Source of the DNA: Closterium sp. Naga37s-1 | Taxonomy: Eukaryota; Streptophyta; Zygnematophyceae; Desmidiales; Closteriaceae | Assembly (NCBI GenBank): GCA_947471745.1 | Contig: CANJKZ010000723.1 | Location: 7,880,501-7,944,500, forward strand | Reading direction: 5' to 3' | DNA: 64,000 bases | Part shown: piece by piece, positions 10,901 through 17,041 of the stretch | Layout: each line of letters begins with the position of its first letter | How positions within the stretch are numbered: the first letter of the stretch is position 1 | Notes under the pieces: generated by a model | The model's database searches: none | What the model saw: only the letters and a program-made list of their open reading frames with translations | Told to the model about the DNA's origin: nothing | Made by a program: the position numbers and the translations under genes

Positions 10901-12852
10901 GCGGGATGAGAGATGGTGTGGGTGAAGTGAGGGAAGTAGGAGTTTCAATCAAACACGGTGTTGCGTTGCAAGCATGCAGACCATGTATAACGAGAGAGAA
11001 TGACAGAAAGGGAGAGGGAAAGTTGCATGTATGTGTACCTATGGCCGATATAATGCAAGAGGAAAGTTTGAAAGGGAAGGGGGGCATCATACAGTGTAGT
11101 GGATAAAGAAAGACCAGTCGCCGTTTTCGTCCTTTTCCAGCTTCAACACCTGCCGTGGTGCCACCAGCAACCCACAGAGGCACGGCCGGGAAAAAGGGAG
11201 AGGGGGGAAAAGAAAGAGAGGGGTGGCGGTTGCACGAAAGACCAGTCGCCGTTTTCGTCCTTTTCCAGCTTCAACACCTGCCGTGGTGCCACCAGCAACC
11301 CACAGAGGCACGGCCGGGAAAAAGGGAGAGGGGGGAAAAGAAAGAGAGGGGTGGCGGTTGCACGAAAGACCAGTCGCCGTTTTCGTCCTTTTCCAGCTTC
11401 AACACCTGCCGTGGTGCCACCAGCAACCCACAGAGGCACGGCCGGGAAAAAGGGAGAGGGGGGAAAAGAAAGAGAGGGGTGGCGGTTGCACGAAAGACCA
11501 GTCGCCGTTTTCGTCCTTTTCCAGCTTCAACACCTGCTGTGGTGCCAACCGTGCCACCAACCGTGCCACCAACCGTGCCACGCATGGGCGGGACGAATGG
11601 GAAGGGAAGGGAGAGGGAAGGGGTGGAGGGAGGCAGGAGGGAGGCGGGGGACGGATGGGAGGGGGGAGGGAACGGGGGGGGAGAGTGAGGAGAGTATGTT
11701 TTTTTTTATATAAATCAACGGGCACCGGGATGAGTAGGCATAAGGAAGTAAATTGAGTTGACAAACAAGCCAGTTTGAGCCGTCTCATATGTCATTTTGA
11801 GTCGACTCACAGGTCCTTTTGCCCCCATCACGCACCTTAGCCTCGTACAGCAGCTTCCCATGAAACGCCAGCACTTTCTCGTCCTTGTCGTATGGTGGGC
11901 TCCCTGCCCCTCCTCCTGCCCCTCCTCCTGCCCCTCCTCCTCGCCTCTCCTCTGTTTCTTGCTTCTCCCCTCTTCCACCCTCCTCTTTCCTCCTTCTCCC
12001 CCTCTCCTGGCCCCTCTCTTGGCCTTTCTCGTGTCCTTCTCTCGCCCACCCTTTCTCCTTCTCCTTCTCCGCCTCATCCTCACTCTCTGCCTTCGCCCTC
12101 TCTCTCCCTCTCCTCTCCCTCCTCTTCCCGTCTCTCTCCCTCTCCCTCTCCCTCTCCCTCTCCCTCTCCCTCTCCTTCTCTCCCTCCTCCTTACCCCTCT
12201 CCTCGCTTCCACTTCCTCTCTCGCGCTCTCGCCCTCGTTCCCTCGCGTTCTCCCGCCTCCCCTCCGGAACCTGTTCCCCTTCCGTGCTACCTTCCGCCTC
12301 CCTATCCATATCTACCTCCCTTACGTCATCCCTACCATTCCCACCATCCTCACCATCCCCACCATCGTCACCACCCCTGTCATCCCTGCTATCTCCCTTA
12401 TCCTTCTCTCGACGTCGTCCCCTCCCGTGCTCGCGCTCTTGATCCCTCTCCTTCCCTTTCTCATTCCCCTCGCCATCGCTTTCGGTCTCTCTTTCTCCTC
12501 GCTCCTTCTCGTTCTCCTTCTCCTCTCTCTCCTTCTCCTTCTCCTTCTCCTTCTCCTTCTCCTTCTCCTTCTCCTTCTCCTTCTCCTTCTCCTTCTCCTT
12601 CTCCCAATCCCGATCGCGATCCCTACCCCTATCCCTATCCCTATCCCGATCCCTCTCCCGCTCCCGATCTCGATCTCGGTCCCTTTCCCGATCCCTGTCC
12701 TTGTCTCTCTCGCGCTCCCGATCCCGGCCTTTCTCCCTCTCTCTCTCCTTCACTCGCTCCCTCTCCTTCTCCCCGCGGCCCCGCCGTCGCCGGCCCTCGT
12801 TTGCGTCCGCAGGTTTCCCGACACTCTCTTCTTTACCTGCCATACCCCGCAC
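1255..12852 (-). CDS. MRG-domain (MORF4L/MRG15-like) chromatin protein gene, nine exons placed, 3' end missing
   Basis: Members of this family read H3K36 methylation with an N-terminal chromodomain and recruit acetyltransferase (NuA4-type) or deacetylase complexes through the C-terminal MRG domain, in the nucleus. Seen here on the minus strand: exon 1 ends with a chromodomain start (KVLAFHGKLLYEAK); later exons give FFIHYT, GWKK and SWDEWV, then a basic linker (GRKRKAP), then MRG blocks (IPNALKRQLLEDEDLVVRQRK, LVPLPCRPSVAELLADF, VNGIRCYFDRSLPLMLLYK, IYGAEHLLRLF, LPAMLATVYFEQEALHQLF). The proposed joins at 12852-11836, 11149-11093, 10641-10628, 7746-7607, 6828-6797, 5737-5639, 4512-4439, 3469-3123 and 1339-1255 all have AG/GT borders and matching phase, giving ~621 codons before the missing C-terminus. 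Odd points are the ~320-residue charged N-terminal extension, a Gly/Ala insert inside the MRG domain, repeat-filled introns and widespread exon duplication. The family call is firm; exact borders, especially exons 5 and 6, are inference. Confidence 0.85.
1476..2308. mobile_element. Non-autonomous DNA transposon with 8-bp TSD, inserted in an exon 9 copy
   Basis: An 833-bp block with short inverted ends (CTAAG…CTTAG) flanked by TGCCGGCA at 1468-1475 and 2309-2316, an exact 8-bp duplication. Removing it joins the two halves of an exon 9 copy (…AAGCTGCCGGCA/ATGCTGG…), which confirms insertion. Near both ends are ACGTTTACG-type repeats, including the 38-bp palindrome at 2242-2279. It has no coding capacity. 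An 8-bp TSD fits hAT-like elements; the family is not established. Confidence 0.75.
2242..2279. repeat. 38-bp perfect palindrome
   Basis: Nineteen base pairs each side of a central CG (…GTTACG|CGTAAC…) match perfectly. It lies in the subterminal part of the DNA transposon at 1476-2308. A related ACGTTTACGTACG string lies near the opposite end at about 1497-1525. Confidence 0.92.
2329..2723. repeat. (GGTGAT)n/(GGT)n microsatellite, ~395 bp
   Basis: Irregular alternation of GGTGAT and GGTGGT hexamers. On the minus strand it would encode poly-His, Ser-Pro or Thr-Ile depending on frame, which is why several long frames appear; none is a gene. It lies immediately upstream (gene orientation) of the acceptor of a broken exon 9 copy. 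Confidence 0.95.
2864..2883. repeat. 20-bp perfect palindrome CTTTTGAGTCGACTCAAAAG
   Basis: Self-complementary 20-mer with a GTCGAC core. A one-mismatch relative is at 2959-2978, and partial forms (GAGTTGACTC, GAGTCGACTCA) lie at 3797-3826, 4230-4240, 4382-4391, 7788-7802 and 11794-11810, mostly beside duplicated MRG exons. Confidence 0.9.
3123..3469 (-). CDS. MRG gene exon 8: core of MRG domain
   Basis: 347 nt, acceptor CCCCCAG|GCGTGG, donor TTCA|GTAAGG, phases fit both neighbours. It encodes GMAEVVNGIRCYFDRSLPLM and LLYKEEREQF, then a ~55-residue Ala/Gly-rich insert, then PSDIYGAEHLLRLF. The blocks on both sides are hallmark MRG sequence; in typical members they are separated by only a dozen or so residues, so the low-complexity insert is unusual. 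A hidden intron inside the GC-rich part is possible but not needed for the frame. Confidence 0.88.
3597..3663 (-). repeat. Partial copy of MRG exon 8
   Basis: Acceptor CCCCCAG|GCGCGG at 3663, then GMAEVVNGFQCYFDRSLLLV; homology then ends. It is offset 194 bp from the intact exon 8. Confidence 0.8.
3985..4627 (-). repeat. Cluster of exon 7 copies and fragments
   Basis: Besides exon 7 proper, a second copy starts at acceptor 4627 (LIPLPCRPSAADLLANF, no clear donor). A partial copy at about 4315-4368 has the end of the exon and a donor inside a GTCAGTCAGTCAG run. A fragment at about 4165-4205 reads ELLADF. At 3985-4060 three to four ~20-bp units resembling the exon 3' end (CAGCTCCAAGCAAATTT) are in tandem. 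Copies are 115-127 bp apart where measurable. Confidence 0.8.
4439..4512 (-). CDS. MRG gene exon 7: LVPLPCRPSVAELLADFISSK
   Basis: 74 nt with acceptor CTCACAG|CTCGTG and donor AAGCG|GTCAGT, phase 0 to 2. It aligns with the family block L..LP..PTV..IL..Y…K that follows the first MRG helix, and ends KRSKR. It joins in phase with exon 8 (GCGTGGCAAGGG). Confidence 0.85.
4760..4813. repeat. CCAAAAG 8-bp repeat and poly-A tract
   Basis: Four units of AAAAGCC lead into about 27 A residues. On the minus strand this is a T-tract inside the MRG intron. Confidence 0.85.
4827..5388. mobile_element. Putative small hAT-like (MITE) insertion in an (AC)n tract
   Basis: A 562-bp block starting CAGGGCTAATTTCTGG and ending CAAATTTGGCCTG-like; the ends are imperfect inverted repeats (about 11 of 16 match). 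It is flanked by ACACACAC on both sides, compatible with an 8-bp target duplication, though that sequence is itself a microsatellite. Inside, the phrase ACCCTGAGGCATCAGTGTG and relatives recur several times, and a G-tract lies at about 5163-5186. No transposase is present. Alternative: an ordinary diverged intronic repeat. Confidence 0.5.
5518..5601 (-). repeat. Second copy of MRG exon 6
   Basis: Has an acceptor (ACTCAG|CTGTTTG), the block FISNVLERQLLEDEDLVVRQRK and a donor AAG|GTCAGT. It is offset 121 bp from exon 6 with a handful of substitutions (PNALK to SNVLE). With acceptor, donor and reading frame all present, it is the best candidate for a mutually exclusive exon. Confidence 0.75.
5639..5737 (-). 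CDS. MRG gene exon 6: start of MRG domain (IPNALKRQLLEDEDLVVRQRK)
   Basis: Donor AGGAAG|GTGAGT is clear. The acceptor is inferred as GGCAGAG|AAGGGC at 5737, which keeps phase 0. The product aligns with the first MRG helix of the family (IP..LK..L..D.D.V...K). The same frame stays open upstream to about 6436 through Gly-rich and poly-Glu sequence, so a longer exon with an acidic tract is possible. Confidence 0.75.
5750..6310. repeat. Low-complexity CT/CCT-rich block with (CTC)n
   Basis: Strongly strand-biased pyrimidine-rich sequence with a (CTC)n run at about 6037-6105 and a GCAGCA-rich part at 6240-6300. On the minus strand it would encode poly-Glu and poly-Ala. It is either intron or an in-frame extension of exon 6; the sequence alone does not decide. 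Confidence 0.8.
6797..6828 (-). CDS. MRG gene exon 5: 32-nt basic linker exon
   Basis: Minus-strand GGGTCAG|GAGGCAAGG … CCAGAT|GTACGT. With the one base left over from exon 4 it reads GGKGRKRKAPD, ending in phase 0. A basic K/R-rich linker between chromodomain and MRG domain is usual in the family. Both splice sites are close to consensus, but a short exon of this kind is less certain than the domain exons. Confidence 0.6.
6849..7115. repeat. 9-10 bp tandem repeat (ATGGGGCAG) in the MRG intron
   Basis: About 28 tandem units of ATGGGGCAG, some shortened to ATGGGCAG, preceded by five ATGGGGCAC units. The shortened units recur periodically (about every 50-60 bp), giving a mild higher-order pattern. 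It lies just upstream (in gene orientation) of exon 5. Confidence 0.9.
7314..7402. repeat. 13-bp tandem repeat (AGAGACATGCA/ACT)
   Basis: Six or so units of a 13-bp repeat around GAGACATGCAA, changing to GAGACATACTA, in the intron between exons 4 and 5. Confidence 0.8.
7607..7746 (-). CDS. MRG gene exon 4: chromodomain end (SWDEWV) and helix plus basic linker
   Basis: 140 nt with acceptor GGCAG|TTGGGA and donor CCAG|GTGGGT. The first T completes a serine codon started by the microexon, then WDEWVGTVRLLKDTEENQRR and a Lys/Gln-rich helix followed by GGGRKDKAPARGK. The WDEW.…LL…TEEN pattern is the chromodomain C-terminal helix of MRG15/MRG1-type proteins. A diverged second copy lies 132 bp upstream. 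Confidence 0.88.
7807..7878 (-). repeat. Alternative or decoy copy of MRG exon 4
   Basis: Acceptor GGCAG|TTTTGACG at 7878, then FDEWVGTLRLLRGTEENQRR and KQQ, after which homology stops at CAGCAG and the sequence enters a GAGTTGACTTGG motif. The first residue pair is SF/NF instead of SW. It shares the phase of exon 4, so it could be used as a mutually exclusive exon only if a donor exists nearby; I see no strong one. Exact 3' limit uncertain. Confidence 0.75.
7916..8157. repeat. (GA)n followed by (CA)-rich microsatellite
   Basis: A nearly pure (GA)n tract (about 7916-7988) is followed by CA/CACG-rich sequence to about 8157. It lies in the large intron 3' of the microexon in gene orientation. 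No coding content is supported. Confidence 0.9.
8421..8444. repeat. 24-bp perfect palindrome centred on GTCGAC
   Basis: The segment equals its own reverse complement over 24 bp; its inner 20 bases are identical to the palindrome at 2864-2883. It sits in the MRG intron between two related ~70-bp direct repeats (GTTGATGCCCATTCAGTACA / GTTGTTGCCCGTTCAGTACA). Confidence 0.9.
8614..10537. repeat. 18-bp minisatellite of ~107 units with higher-order pattern, in the MRG intron
   Basis: The unit is close to GTTGAGGGAGGTAGGAAA (18 bp). It has three main variants: A (GGTAGGAAAG), B (GGTGAGGAAG) and C (GGTAGGACAG). Variant C occurs singly seven times (about 8832, 9157, 9319, 9517, 9643, 9877 and 10093), each followed by a run of B and then a run of A, so there is a higher-order repeat. 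One strand is nearly pure purine. Because 18 is a multiple of three, long open frames exist on both strands; these are composition artefacts. Confidence 0.95.
10628..10641 (-). CDS. MRG gene 14-nt microexon coding GWKK
   Basis: On the minus strand: TTGCAACAG|GGGTGGAAGAAAAG|GTGACA. The 14 nt read GGG TGG AAG AAA AG, joining the phase-0 end of exon 2 to exon 4, which starts one base before TGG. The product reads …FFIHYT-GWKK-SWDEWV…, which is the invariant chromodomain block of MRG proteins (HY.GW.K.WDEWV). Length, both splice borders and phase fit at once, and no other candidate was found in the intron. Confidence 0.85.
11093..11149 (-). CDS. MRG gene exon 2: chromodomain middle strand (…DWSFFIHYT)
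   Basis: 57 nt, phase 0 to 0. The acceptor is GGCAG|GTG and the donor ACT|GTATGA. It encodes the variable chromodomain strand followed by FFIHYT, matching the family's YF(I/V)HY block. It is the lowest-coordinate of four tandem copies (128-bp period) and the only one that carries FIHY and this donor. Confidence 0.8.
11093..11540 (-). repeat. Four tandem copies of MRG exon 2, 128-bp period
   Basis: The exon segment (GACTGGTC on the minus strand) recurs with its 5' flank at plus positions 11112, 11240, 11368 and 11496, exactly 128 bp apart, almost without change. The highest-coordinate copy has a tandem acceptor ACAGCAG; the other three read ACGGCAG, leaving only the inner AG. Three copies lose FIHY after TCTTTC and run into GTGCAACC. 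Near-identity of the units points to recent amplification. Confidence 0.9.
11836..12852 (-). CDS. MRG gene exon 1: charged disordered N-terminus plus start of chromodomain
   Basis: 339 codons from ATG at 12852 (a second ATG lies three codons later at 12843), ending at lysine before the donor AAG|GTGCGTG at 11835. Residues ~20-100 are Arg-Asp/Arg-Glu dipeptide repeats, ~95-120 a (KE)n run coded by a CTTCTC microsatellite (about 12541-12603), and ~120-315 more E/R/G-rich sequence. The chromodomain starts around residue 318 (PPYDKDEKVLAFHG, LLYEAK). MRG proteins normally start within a few residues of this domain, so the extension is unusual. Its composition resembles RD/RE-rich splicing-associated proteins, but no function is inferred. 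An upstream non-coding exon is possible. Confidence 0.8.
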
Positions 12853-13601
12853 CCTCAGTACGCCGGAACCTTCGCCGGAACCTCCGCCGGAATATCCGCC
12901 GAACTGTCCGCCTCAACCTCGGAATCGCAATTTCCAGAATAGTAAGCGTACTTCGGCGAACAAACCTTAACCGACCTGGACTCCTCGGTTATATCCAACC
13001 AGACCCTAATCCGCAACAACAAGAAATGCTCGCAAGAAAATATAACCTCGCAAGTCCTGGCTCGCTGGAGTGCAAAAGACGTCCAGAGAAACGAAGCTCT
13101 GCTGACGAGATTGACGTGAGAAACTGGAGAGCCTAAGCAGTGAACGCATGGAACACTCCGAACTGGAAAATCCAGTGCTCGACACCAAGAAAGCAATCGG
13201 TACTGGATATTTTTGTTCTGGTTTTTCACAACACCAGCACCTATCCAACAGAACCACCAACCCCCCCAAGCAAGCAGCCAATCCAGGAGGAGGTAGCAAT
13301 CCGCTAATAGCAGAACACTCAACCTGCCTTAAGCACCAGTACAAACACCTAACCTTCAAACCTTGTCTCTTATTATTATGCTGCCATCTGTTCATGTGAA
13401 AGGCCAAGCCCTCGCAGGCGTCCTTGACGCCGGCATGGTGAATTTGTGAGAATTCCAGCCAATAACCACTGGGATAAAACGGCTTGTTTGTATAGCGGGT
13501 GAGTGCGCCCATAACCCCCCAGGCCGCCGTGCCTGTAACTCTTTCCCTAGGATCGATCGGAGATCACCTCTGACAGAATTTGACGAAACGGTCGTCAAAT
13601 A
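12853..13601. other. Upstream of the MRG gene and probable start of a Gypsy LTR
   Basis: 12853-13140 contains GCCGGAACC-type short repeats, probably MRG promoter or 5' UTR on the minus strand. The sequence up to 13601 directly abutted base 27122 before element 1 inserted (shared TSD AAATA). Part of it may be the start of the Gypsy 5' LTR (a TGTAACTC start at 13534 is possible but untested). No gene is supported. Confidence 0.45.
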
Positions 13602-13727
13602 TGTCAAACTTATATGCTATAGTCTGTGTAGGCTGTAGTGGGGTAGACAATATGGGGTACAACACTTTTAGGTTTTCCTACTTGTACCCACCTGTTTCCT
13701 AGTGCATTCATTCCTTGTTCTTTCACA
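13602..13727 (+). repeat. Element 1 5' LTR (126 bp)
   Basis: TGTCAAACTT…TTTCACA. Contains the family core TGTAGGCTGTAGTGGGGTAG. Confidence 0.95.
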
Positions 13728-13770
13728 TGGTATAGAGCAAGTTCCCTAGTGGGAACGTTTCCTAGGGCCC
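13728..13770 (+). promoter_or_regulatory. Element 1 primer-binding site, hairpin and GGGCCC palindrome
   Basis: TGGTATAGAGCA resembles the initiator-Met tRNA primer site TGGTATCAGAGC with one base missing. It is followed by the inverted repeat GTTCCC-TAGT-GGGAAC (13741-13756) and CTAGGGCCC (palindrome at 13765-13770). The same arrangement occurs in all family members. Confidence 0.7.
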
Positions 13771-13799
13771 ACCGAAAATTCGATTTTTTTTTTCTCCTG

Positions 13800-14365
13800 C
13801 CCGGAGCGCGCTTCACCCCTGCCCGAGTCGCGCCCCGCGTCCCCTGCCCTTAGTGGCCCCTTAGACGGCCCATCGCGGCCTCTTAGCCGCTCCCTCGCGG
13901 CCCCACTCACGGCCCCTCGCGGCCCCTCTATCACGGCCCCTCGCGGCCCCTTAGCCGCTCCCTCGCAGCCCCTCTCACGGCCCCTCGCGGCCCCTCTCAC
14001 GGCCCCTCGCGGCCCCTCCGCGGCCGTTCGTGCCCCCTCGCGGCCCCTCTCGCGGCCCCTCCGCGGCCGTTCGCGGCCCCTCGCGGCCCCTCTCGCGGCC
14101 CCTAGCGGCCCCTCGTGGCTCGTCGCGCGGCCCCTCCACGGCCGTTCGCAGCCCCTCGCGGCCCCTCTCCCGGCCCCTCGCGGCCCCTCTCACGGCCCCT
14201 CGCGGCCCTGTCGCGGCCCCTCGCGGCCCCTCGTGGCTCGTCGCGGCTCGTCGCGGCCCCTCCGCGGCCCCTCTCCAGGCCCCTCGTGGCCCAGTCGCGG
14301 CTCTTTCGCGGCCCCGTTGCGGCTCCCTCGTCGCCCCTGCCCACCGCGGCGCCCTGCCCTAACCC
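13800..14365 (+). repeat. Element 1 GC-rich leader repeats
   Basis: Irregular repeats of CGGCCCCTCG, ~10-20 bp, filling the leader. They give long open frames on both strands, judged to be artefacts. Confidence 0.85.
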
Positions 14366-14375
14366 GCGCCCTGGA

Positions 14376-14858
14376 GCAGCCACCACTGCAGCAGCCGCCC
14401 CTGGAGCAGCCGCCCCTGAAGCAGCCGCCACTGCAGCAGCCGCCCCTGGAGCAGCCGCCACTGCAGCAGCCGCCCCTGGAGCAGCCGCCCCTGCAGCAGC
14501 CGCCCCTGGAGCAGCCGCCACTGCAGCAGCCGCCCCTGGAGCAGCCGCCACTGCAGCAGCCGCCCCTGGAGCAGCAGCCCCTGCAGCAGCCGCCCCTGGA
14601 GCAGCCGCCACTACAGCAGCCGCCCCTGGAGCAACCGCCACTGCAACAGCCGCCCCTGGAGCAGCCGCCCCTGTAGCAGCCGCCCCTGGAGCAGCCGCCA
14701 CTGCAGCAGCCGCCCCTGGAGCAGCCGCCCCTGCAGCAGCCGCCCCTGGAGCAGCCGCCACTGCAGCAGCCGCCCCTGGAGCGGCCGCCACTGCAACAGC
14801 CGCCCCTGGAGCAGCCGCCCCTGCAGCAGCCGCCCCTGCAGCAGCCGCGGAGCCCTCG
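14376..14858 (+). repeat. 18-bp minisatellite (CAGCCGCCCCTGGAGCAG) in element 1
   Basis: About 27 units alternating CCCCTGGAG and CCACTGCAG/CCCCTGCAG halves. It occupies the place where sister elements have gag leader and N-terminal gag. In one frame it codes AAAPGA repeats. Confidence 0.9.
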
Positions 14859-16033
14859 CCCTGCAGTGGTAGCGGCCTCGCCGTTGCCGCCGTCGTACGC
14901 CTGCCCTTCTCGCCACTGGTGAGCACTGCCCTGCCCGTACTGCTGTTACTGCTGCTCTTGCTGCTACTGCTCTTTCTACTGCTACTGCTGCTCCTGGGGT
15001 GGCCAAATGCAGCTCCAGCGCCGTCCGCGTGAGTCCCTCGCCCCCCAACAGCTTCGTGAGTGGTACGCTAGTTGGGGTTGTAGGGGTGGCCGCGCTGCGA
15101 CTACTGTTACTGCTTCTACTGCTGCTACTGCGGCTACCACTGCTCCTCCTGCTCCTGGCGGTAGCCAGATGCAGCTCCAGCGACGTCCGCGTGAGTCCCT
15201 CACGCCCCAGCAGCTTCGTGAGTGGTACGCTACTTGGGGTTGTCGGGATGGCCGTAGTGGGAGTCGTTCTGGCGTGGGGAGTTCGGGAGCTGCTTGTAGT
15301 GGCCAGGTGCAGCTGCAGCGTAGTCAGCGCGCGGTCCTTTCGCCCCAGAAGCTTCGTGAGTGGTACGCTCAGCGTGGAGGGTCACGGGGTACTGCTCGCT
15401 GTCCGTACGTCATTCGCACTGGTGCTCGGACTGGTCAGCCCTGCGGGACGCTTGGTCACGCCGAGTCCCGCTGCTTCGCCCGTCTGAGCGACGTCTGGCG
15501 TACGGAGTTTGGCGACGCCGCGGAGCTCCCCGACTGGGTGGAGCTGCTTAGGCAGAGGGTAGATATCTATGCTCTTGACTATGATGCTATCCTCACTGCC
15601 ATGTATGCATTGCCTACTAGTGATGTGGGTGACTGTTACCTGTGTGTTCCGCCTGACCCGGGCATTGAGGCTGCTGCTCTAGGTGCTGGTGAGGCTGCTG
15701 CTCTAGGTGCTAGTGCGTCTGCTCCTCCAGGTGCTGGTGAGTTTGCTCCTCCAGGTGCTGGTGAGCCTGCTGCCCCAGGTGCTGGTGAGTCTGCTGCCCC
15801 AGGTGCTGGTGAGTCTGCTGCCCCAGGTGCTGGTGAGTCTGCTCTCTCAGGTACCACGTCGTCTCAGGTGTTACACACCTTCACCCTTGACTCGGGTGCT
15901 TCCCGCTCCTTCTTTCGAGACCGCACCACACTCACGCCGCTTAGTCGGCCGGTTGCAGTCTCCCTGGCAGACCCCTCTGGGGGTCCCGTCCTTGCCCACT
16001 TCTCCACTGTCTTACCGTGTCCGGCGGCCCCTT

Positions 16034-16805
16034 TGTTGGATGCACGTCATTCTGAGTGCATGTCATCCTAACGTCCTGCCGAGTGCTCGTGCTATCCATG
16101 CGTGCATTGTTTGCATGAGCATATGTCATTGTGCATGGCTGTTGGATATTTTCATCTCTGTGTTTTTCTCCAAGTTTAAATGCTTGATCATGCAGGAGAA
16201 ATCCAGAGCTTTCCAACGATACCAAGATCACCTTATTCCGACCAAGATCGCCCAAGTTACAAGATTTCCAAGACTTGGATTTCTTATTACTTTTTGGGGT
16301 TATATCTAATTTGGGTGATTACTTGGGACATGACTATAAAGGGATCTTTGGTTGGGTGGTTAGGGAAGGCAACTTTGACTTTTGGATTGGGGTGGCTAGA
16401 AGTTTCTAGCATGGGTTGCAAATGTTGCAACACCTAGGCAAAATCCAACTAGATTGGATTTTGCATGTGACACCTCAAGGAACTCATGATGAGGGTTGCA
16501 TCCTTGCTGCTAGGAAGGTTCCTACCATCCTTCCCTAGATCTTGGAGAACCCCTTCCCTCTCATGGTTCTCTTGGAGTCCCCAACTCCAACTTTCTATGC
16601 CTACATGTTTGTACTTCCTCCACTATTCTAGTCATGCAGCTGCTGGACGTTTTTACTTGGTTCTCACTCTATAGACCATCTTAACGACTGATTCAACTTA
16701 GAGATGGTAGCTAAGCCTAAGGCGCAACTTCCTACCGAGCGGATTTGCGTTTAGTTGAGTAATGAGCTCGTCGTAAGCTCTCAAAGTGACGGATCCTGAA
16801 CAACA
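16034..16805 (+). repeat. Element 2 5' LTR (772 bp)
   Basis: TGTTGGATGC…GAACAACA. Differences from the 3' copy include CTCCAAGTTT/ATCCAAGTTC, TAGATC/TAGCTC and TTGCGT/TTGCAT. Small open frames inside it are not genes. Confidence 0.95.
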
Positions 16806-16807
16806 AT

Positions 16808-16822
16808 TGGTATCAGAGCGGG
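16808..16822 (+). promoter_or_regulatory. Element 2 primer-binding site
   Basis: TGGTATCAGAGCGGG two bases after the 5' LTR: the standard initiator-Met tRNA site of plant Copia elements. Confidence 0.9.
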
Positions 16823-17041
16823 TAGTCGACTTTGAGACGACGAATCGTCGTGAATTCTCAACCAGTGTTGTCGAGTGAGACCATTTTCTAGTAGCTCTGC
16901 TTGCGAACTTTCGATTGGTGGTCAAACCGCGTTCTAATTCGAAGTATCGAGTCCGGGATGGCGATTTTCGTAAAGTCGAAATTTCTGGCAGAATTCTCTC
17001 CAAACGATTTCTCAAGTTTCCACCGTTCATAAGGCCTCAAT

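Noticed and set aside
8547..11183. 878-codon minus-strand frame (LNFPTS repeats) and 648-codon plus-strand frame (REVGKL repeats)
   Set aside because: Both come from the 18-bp minisatellite, open on both strands simply because 18 is divisible by three; the MRG exons identify the region as intron.
13975..14926. Ala/Arg/Gly-rich frames in the element 1 leader
   Set aside because: GC-rich tandem repeats without conserved sequence; no match to gag of sister elements.
16034..16437. Small frames inside the 772-bp LTRs (MHVILSACHPNV…)
   Set aside because: Duplicated only because the LTR is duplicated; no domain and no conservation evidence.
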